Part shown: piece after piece, positions 57,924-61,297 of the stretch | Position numbering within the stretch: position 1 is the first letter of the stretch | Layout: the number at the start of each line of letters is the position of its first letter | From: a virus | Length of the DNA stretch: 61,297 bases | Direction: 5' to 3' (one strand) | IMG/VR virus record: IMGVR_UViG_3300028802_000015 | Location: 1-61,297 of that record | Position numbers and translations under genes: made by a program | The notes under the pieces: model-generated | Told to the model about the DNA's origin: nothing | The model's database searches: none | What the model saw: the letters and a program-made list of their open reading frames with translations, nothing else

Positions 57924-58097
57924 TCAGCCGAGGCCAGGGTTGGCGAGCATCTTCGTGAGGTGCTCGGCGACGACGGCGCAGCAGGGGGAGAAGTCCTCGG
58001 TGGTCTGCTGTCCTTCGATGAGCGCGGTGAGTTGGTCTACCTCCTCGGGGTCGAGGGTGACCATGAACTGGCCGTGGGCGTGCTCGGTGATCATCAT
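57924..58097 (-). CDS. hypothetical protein, 57 aa
   Basis: GAGGAGACACC before the ATG at 58097. GQFMVTLDPEEVDQLTALIEG, then FSPCCAVVAEHLTKML. Overlaps the HIT gene by four bases. Function unknown. Confidence 0.68.
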   Translation of the reverse strand: MMITEHAHGQFMVTLDPEEVDQLTALIEGQQTTEDFSPCCAVVAEHLTKMLANPGLG

Positions 58098-58438
58098 GGT
58101 GTCTCCTCGTTGGTCTGCTGGCTGGTCCACGGGAGGGTGAGCCCGTCGTCCTGGCGGCGGGGCACGAGGTGCAGGTGCAGGTGGTGCACGGTCTGGGTGG
58201 CGTACCGGCCTTTGGACGTGATCAGGTTCCACTCGCCGCCGATCTGGCGGGCGAACAGCGCGGCGGCGTGCGCGGCGTGGGCGGTGGTGGCGGGGTCGGT
58301 CGCGAAGTCGGGGATGTGGCGGTGCGGGATGACCATGATGTGGCCGAGGGTGACCGGGTTGATGGGTTCCAGCGCGTAGCAGTGGGGTCCGAGCGGGTTG
58401 CCTTCGGGGGGCATGGGGCAGAACGGGCAGTTGGTCAC
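58094..58438 (-). CDS. HIT-family nucleotide hydrolase/transferase, 114 aa
   Basis: CPFC at residues 4-7, GHIMVIPHRHIPDF in the middle, and the catalytic triad run TVHHLHLHLVPR near the end. Members hydrolyse nucleotide phosphoramidates or dinucleotide polyphosphates. GTG overlaps the upstream TGA (GTGA), tying it to the ribbon-helix-helix gene. Confidence 0.87.
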   Translation of the reverse strand: MTNCPFCPMPPEGNPLGPHCYALEPINPVTLGHIMVIPHRHIPDFATDPATTAHAAHAAALFARQIGGEWNLITSKGRYATQTVHHLHLHLVPRRQDDGLTLPWTSQQTNEETP

Positions 58439-58875
58439 CGTTCCCACGTCCGGCCGCACTCGCACCGGAACGCGATGATCTTGGTGCCGTTCTCGTAGCG
58501 GAACCCGGTCTCGGTGCCGACGCAGAGGTGCCGTGCGCCGGGCACGGTGGCCGCGAACCTGGTGTGGTGGGTGATCACCGGCTCGGTGGTGCCCGCGGGC
58601 GCGACGGCTGCGGAGATATCGCCCGCCCAGTGGGTGATATTTGGCTCGGGGGGCTTCTCGATGACCTTGGTGGGGCGGTGCCGGGCCAGCGCTGCCTTCC
58701 GGATCTTCGCGGTGGCCTCCTCCCGGGTGGTGAGCCAGTAGATCAGCGCCTCGCGGGCGACCTGGCTGCGGGTCATGCCTTGGGAGATGGCTTCGACGCG
58801 TTCGGTCTCGTCGGCGGTGAGCCGGGTGGAGTAGACGACGCGGCGGGCTCGTGGTCCGAGCGGTGGTCTCGACAT
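58435..58875 (-). CDS. ribbon-helix-helix regulator with C-terminal zinc motif, 146 aa
   Basis: RRVVYSTRLTADETERVEAI then GMTRSQVAREALIYWL fits a CopG/Arc ribbon-helix-helix. The C-terminus has H-L-C, then FRCECGRTWER, a likely zinc knuckle. ATG 58875 lies in the GTAGAC operator array. No Shine-Dalgarno sequence, so possibly leaderless. GTG 58887 is an alternative. Confidence 0.8.
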   Translation of the reverse strand: MSRPPLGPRARRVVYSTRLTADETERVEAISQGMTRSQVAREALIYWLTTREEATAKIRKAALARHRPTKVIEKPPEPNITHWAGDISAAVAPAGTTEPVITHHTRFAATVPGARHLCVGTETGFRYENGTKIIAFRCECGRTWER

Positions 58876-58878
58876 AGT

Positions 58879-58949
58879 TGTAGACACTAACCGTTTCTGT
58901 AGACGGAAACCAGGGGTTGTTGTCTACATCTACTGGGTTTCTGTCTACG
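58879..58949 (-). promoter_or_regulatory. GTAGAC/GTCTAC operator array
   Basis: GTAGAC at 58880-58885 and 58899-58904; GTCTAC at 58922-58927 and 58943-58948, spaced 19-23 bp. GTTTC and GAAAC bracket the second copy (58893-58910). It covers the 5' end of the ribbon-helix-helix gene at 58875, as an autoregulatory site would. Confidence 0.68.
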
Positions 58950-58962
58950 TTTAGTGACTAAA
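58950..58962 (-). repeat. TTTAGTNACTAAA site 28 (plus-strand centre G)
   Basis: Abuts the GTCTAC array and overlaps the end of the upstream ribbon-helix-helix gene, 75 bp before the next start. Confidence 0.92.
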
Positions 58963-59167
58963 CGCCGGGGTCCGTAACCTCACCTGACCCACTTGCCTTC
59001 ATCTGGTCCAGAGCCGAGTGAGCCATGATCAGATTCCGCACCATAACCCCACGTGACACACCCCCGAACCGCCTCCGTACCGTATCCAAAACCCGGGCTT
59101 CGGCCACCGACAACCGCACCGTCAACACCACCGGCCTGCCCCCAGCCGTACTCAACGGCCTCCCCAT
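58958..59167 (-). CDS. ribbon-helix-helix regulator, 69 aa
   Basis: GRPVVLTVRLSVAEARVLDTV, then FGGVSRGVMVRNLIMAHSAL matches a strand-helix-helix fold. First gene of the leftward block. ATG 59167, GTG 59173 possible. Upstream are two GTATACG repeats. A prime candidate for controlling the late block. Confidence 0.8.
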   Translation of the reverse strand: MGRPLSTAGGRPVVLTVRLSVAEARVLDTVRRRFGGVSRGVMVRNLIMAHSALDQMKASGSGEVTDPGV

Positions 59168-59208
59168 AACCACACCTGCCCTACCTCGACGGACCTCACC
59201 GCACCCTA

Positions 59209-59263
59209 CCGTATACGGAACTCAGCGGAGCATAACCCCAGGTCAGGGCGGTATACGAAACTC
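59209..59263 (-). promoter_or_regulatory. paired GTATACGRAACTC repeats
   Basis: Copies at 59211-59223 and 59251-59263 differ at one base and are 40 bp apart, about four helical turns. The first sits in CCGTATACGG. Placed upstream of the first leftward gene, likely operator sites of its product. Confidence 0.65.
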
Positions 59264-59357
59264 TGCCCCAATGCCAGACACCCAACCGACCGGCTAGCGC
59301 TCCCTCCGGGGCCGCGGGCCGGGGACCGGGGGTGCCGGGGGTGTGATGCGTCTCACG

Positions 59358-59370
59358 TTTAGTTACTAAA
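59358..59370 (+). repeat. TTTAGTNACTAAA site 29 (centre T)
   Basis: Located between the divergent blocks, 18 bp before the GTTGAC repeat of the rightward promoter. Confidence 0.92.
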
Positions 59371-59387
59371 CGCGGGGCCTAGGTCAA

Positions 59388-59417
59388 GTTGACACAGCGG
59401 GTCAACCCGTGAGAGAG
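59388..59417 (+). promoter_or_regulatory. promoter with GTTGAC-N7-GTCAAC operator
   Basis: TTGACA at 59389-59394, 17 bp, weak -10 AGAGAG (59412-59417). Inverted repeat at 59388-59406, preceded by GTCAAGTTGAC. It drives the first rightward gene. The weak -10 suggests an activator. Confidence 0.6.
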
Positions 59418-59448
59418 TGCTCTCAGTGGCCGAGAGAGACTCGGTCAC
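59413..59448 (+). other. leader hairpins of the first early transcript
   Basis: GAGAG/CTCTC (59413-59424), then 59426-59434 pairs with 59440-59448 (9 bp, one G-T). As at 5184 and 60711, the promoter is followed at once by stem-loops. Confidence 0.45.
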
Positions 59449-59486
59449 ACGGACAGGGGCTAGGGCCCCGGAGAGCAAGGTTCGAG

Positions 59487-60188
59487 ATGACTGAGTACGT
59501 CAAGATCACGGATGACAAGGCGGCTGTTGCGCTGGTCACGCGGGTGGCCCGGACCTACCGTTCGGCGCAGGGTAAGGTGCGTTCGCTGACCGCGGATGCC
59601 GCCTACGCGACCGAGGCTGCGTTCTCGGCGGGCATCATCGCCAAGGGCGCAAAGTACGACACGGCCCGTGAGTACGCCGCAGCGTTCGACGTGGCCCCGG
59701 CGACCGTGACCCTCTGGAAGCGTCTCGGTCGCGCGCTGGTCGTCGGCGTGACCACTGACTCCCCGCTGTGGCAGACGCTCGCGTTCCGCACCGCAGCGAA
59801 CGACAAGGCGGTCGCGGAAGCGATCATGGCCGACGACGCGACGGTCGCCAAGATCGCCGCGGCTGTGGCGACCACCCGGAAGCCGGACGGGTCGCGCGCG
59901 ACCAAGGTCGGCGGGAACGACGGCAAGCCGAACGACGGCACGGACGCTCCCGCGACCGACCCGCTCGCGGGCATCACCGACCCGACCGAGCAGGCGATGA
60001 TCTTGGTCGGTCTGTTGAAGCGCGTGGTCGCGGACACGGACCGCGACGGGTGGGCGAAGGTCGAGTCCGCGCTGGGCGAGATCATCACCCGCGAGAACAC
60101 GGTCCGGGCGAAGGCGGCGAAGGTCGCCGCGGACAAGGCGGCGAAGGCGGCGAAGGTCGCGGCCCCGGCCGACAAGATCGCCTCCTAG
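59487..60188 (+). CDS. putative helix-turn-helix early protein with basic tail, 233 aa
   Basis: ATG after GCAAGG. Residues 55-85 read as a helix-turn-helix (YDTAREYAAAFDVAPATVTL, then WKRLGRAL). The last 30 residues are Lys/Ala repeats (KAAKVAADKAAKAAKVA). First gene of the rightward block and followed by two hairpins, so a separate early transcript. Possible repressor or nucleoid protein. Confidence 0.68.
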   Translation: MTEYVKITDDKAAVALVTRVARTYRSAQGKVRSLTADAAYATEAAFSAGIIAKGAKYDTAREYAAAFDVAPATVTLWKRLGRALVVGVTTDSPLWQTLAFRTAANDKAVAEAIMADDATVAKIAAAVATTRKPDGSRATKVGGNDGKPNDGTDAPATDPLAGITDPTEQAMILVGLLKRVVADTDRDGWAKVESALGEIITRENTVRAKAAKVAADKAAKAAKVAAPADKIAS

Positions 60189-60199
60189 TACCACCGATG

Positions 60200-60233
60200 G
60201 TGGCCCGGCCCGCGACGTAGCGGGTCGGGCCAC
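60200..60233 (+). terminator. 14-bp stem hairpin
   Basis: Bases 60200-60213 pair with 60220-60233 (one G-T, loop GACGTA), 12 bases after a stop. Confidence 0.7.
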
Positions 60234-60258
60234 CGGCACGTCCGGCCCCGCCCGGTCG

Positions 60259-60294
60259 GTGCGCCTCCCACGGGTCACGCTTCGGGAGGCGCAC
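60259..60294 (+). terminator. 11-bp stem hairpin
   Basis: GTGCGCCTCCC (60259-60269) pairs perfectly with GGGAGGCGCAC (60284-60294). Tandem with the hairpin at 60200. Confidence 0.65.
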
Positions 60295-60310
60295 TGTCCA
60301 GGCGCGACCG

Positions 60311-60323
60311 TTTAGTTACTAAA
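60311..60323 (+). repeat. TTTAGTNACTAAA site 30 (centre T)
   Basis: Follows two hairpins and lies 58 bp before the GTG at 60381. Confidence 0.92.
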
Positions 60324-60380
60324 CGCGCTGACCCTGGCTGCCCGGCCGGGTCAATCAATCAACCGATCGGAGCAACCGCC

Positions 60381-60626
60381 GTGCCTCACCGTCGCTCAGT
60401 CAACCAGTCAACCGACGCGTGGCAGGACCTCGCCTCCCGCACCGTTCTCACCTGCCCGCACCCGGAGCCGGACGCGCTGATCGTCAGCCACCGCGGCTAC
60501 GTGGTCCGCCTCTGCGTCCCGTGCCTCACCCTCTACTGCGGTGGCAGCGAGGTGCGCGCGGGCCGGGACGACGGCCGGTACGCGTCGGTCAGCCAGGACG
60601 ACGGGGTGTGCCTGGACCTGTCCTGA
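60381..60626 (+). CDS. Cys-containing protein, 81 aa
   Basis: GATCGGAGCAACCGCC precedes the GTG. LTCPHPEP, then RLCVPCLTLYCGG form a metal site, and the end is acidic (DDGVCLDLS). Function unknown. Confidence 0.68.
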   Translation: MPHRRSVNQSTDAWQDLASRTVLTCPHPEPDALIVSHRGYVVRLCVPCLTLYCGGSEVRAGRDDGRYASVSQDDGVCLDLS

Positions 60627-60670
60627 CACACCATGCCCCACAACGGGGGTCGTCACCCACCGTTGACTCA

Positions 60671-60700
60671 GTTGACACACAGGGTCAACTAGGGTAAGAT
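60671..60700 (+). promoter_or_regulatory. strong promoter with GTTGAC-N7-GTCAAC operator
   Basis: TTGACA (60672-60677), 17 bp, TAAGAT (60695-60700). Inverted repeat GTTGACACACAGGGTCAAC at 60671-60689 and an extra GTTGAC at 60662. AGTGGG/CCCACT (60711-60728) forms a leader hairpin. Best promoter in the window. Confidence 0.78.
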
Positions 60701-60776
60701 TGATCTTGTGAGTGGGAGTCTGCCCACTTTCAGCCGCACCCGCCACTTCCCGTCGGCGGTCACCCCATCCGGTCCG

Positions 60777-60789
60777 TTTAGTAACTAAA
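60777..60789 (+). repeat. TTTAGTNACTAAA site 31 (centre A)
   Basis: Lies in the leader of the secreted-protein transcript, 26 bp before its ATG. Confidence 0.92.
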
Positions 60790-60814
60790 CGCCGGGCGAT
60801 CTTGGAGGCTCAAC

Positions 60815-61297
60815 ATGCGCATGACACGACGCGGCATGATCGTCGCCGCACTCACCGGCTGCCTACTCGGCCTGCCCATCGGGCACGTCACCGCCAACGC
60901 CGCACCCCTCCCCACCCAGCACCCGGGCTACCACCCGTGCCCGGTGGAGGACGCCCCCGGCCCCTGCTGGTGGGACGCCGGGTCATCCGGCAACGGGCAG
61001 GGTCAGTCGTTCTACGTGACCCGCGATCAGCGCGTGGTCTACGGTCACCTGCACTGGCGGGTCATCGCCAACCGGCACACCGCCACGCTGCCCGACGCGC
61101 ACCCGTGCCGTCAGGACCGCGGGTCCTACGGTGACCCGACCACCTGCCTCACCGTCGGCCCGTGGCACCGGGTCAGCCAGCCGCTCGCCGACGCGCTGGC
61201 CGAGGGGTCGTCACCCCACGCCACCACCCGCGACTGGGAGGGTCGTTGCTTCACTCACCGCAACGGACCCGAACGGCTCATCGCGTGCGTCGGCGGC
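60815..61297 (+). CDS. secreted protein, 161 codons in window (166 aa if joined to base 1)
   Basis: CTTGGAGGCTCAAC gives a good start. The signal peptide MRMTRRGMIVAALTGCLLGL runs to about residue 30 (ANAA). ALTGC could also be a lipobox. The mature part has several Cys (HPCPVED, PCWWDAG, HPCRQD, TTCLTV, RCFTH, IACV), suggesting disulfides. Expressed from the strong early promoter. A secreted early protein may alter the cell surface. Reading frame continues at the window start. Confidence 0.75.
   Translation, partial: MRMTRRGMIVAALTGCLLGLPIGHVTANAAPLPTQHPGYHPCPVEDAPGPCWWDAGSSGNGQGQSFYVTRDQRVVYGHLHWRVIANRHTATLPDAHPCRQDRGSYGDPTTCLTVGPWHRVSQPLADALAEGSSPHATTRDWEGRCFTHRNGPERLIACVGG

Noticed and set aside
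58435-60188. Integrase-based lysogeny module
   Set aside because: No tyrosine or serine recombinase and no attachment-site-like repeat found near the regulators.
191-60789. CRISPR array made of the repeated palindrome
   Set aside because: Spacing is hundreds to thousands of bases and the intervals are genes, not short spacers.

Overview
This window looks like a nearly complete or complete genome of a tailed actinobacteriophage. It is a siphovirus-type phage with high G+C, many GTG starts, ATGA/GTGA/TGATG gene overlaps, and no host-like genes. The first and last 8 bases are identical. Merging them rejoins a secreted-protein gene, which ends in TGATG against the next gene, so the molecule is probably circular or circularly permuted at about 61,289 bp. 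I see no integrase, DNA polymerase, methyltransferase or tRNA.

There are two opposed transcription blocks. The rightward block starts near 59.4 kb, runs through the window end and continues from base 1 to 22.7 kb. It holds an early regulator candidate, two secreted proteins, many Cys-rich mini-proteins, a winged-helix regulator, SSB, a TOPRIM primase plus RecA-like ATPase, an HNH protein, a VRR-NUC nuclease, a SLOG-fold protein, and a Rad52-like annealing protein with a Cas4/RecB-like exonuclease. One gene (18595-18846) points the other way.

The leftward block runs from 59.2 kb down to 22.7 kb. In order it encodes two ribbon-helix-helix proteins and a HIT protein; a histone-like peptide and a collagen-like fibre; a ParB-like protein; amidase endolysin, holin candidates and a membrane-anchored collagen-like protein; small and large terminase; portal; a MuF / 2H-phosphoesterase / protease fusion; capsid, connectors, major tail protein and a frameshifted tail chaperone; the tape measure; and a long run of minor tail proteins and fibres. 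The last tail gene overlaps the last rightward gene tail to tail.

The most striking feature is a 13-bp palindrome, TTTAGTNACTAAA, present 31 times. It lies at gene boundaries, usually between the upstream stop and the downstream Shine-Dalgarno sequence, and its central base is oriented with transcription. Three promoters carry a second inverted repeat, GTTGAC-N7-GTCAAC. The two ribbon-helix-helix genes are each preceded by their own repeat array. Together these suggest a genome-wide regulatory scheme resembling the stoperators of cluster A mycobacteriophages but unrelated in sequence. That reading is inference and no repressor is proven.
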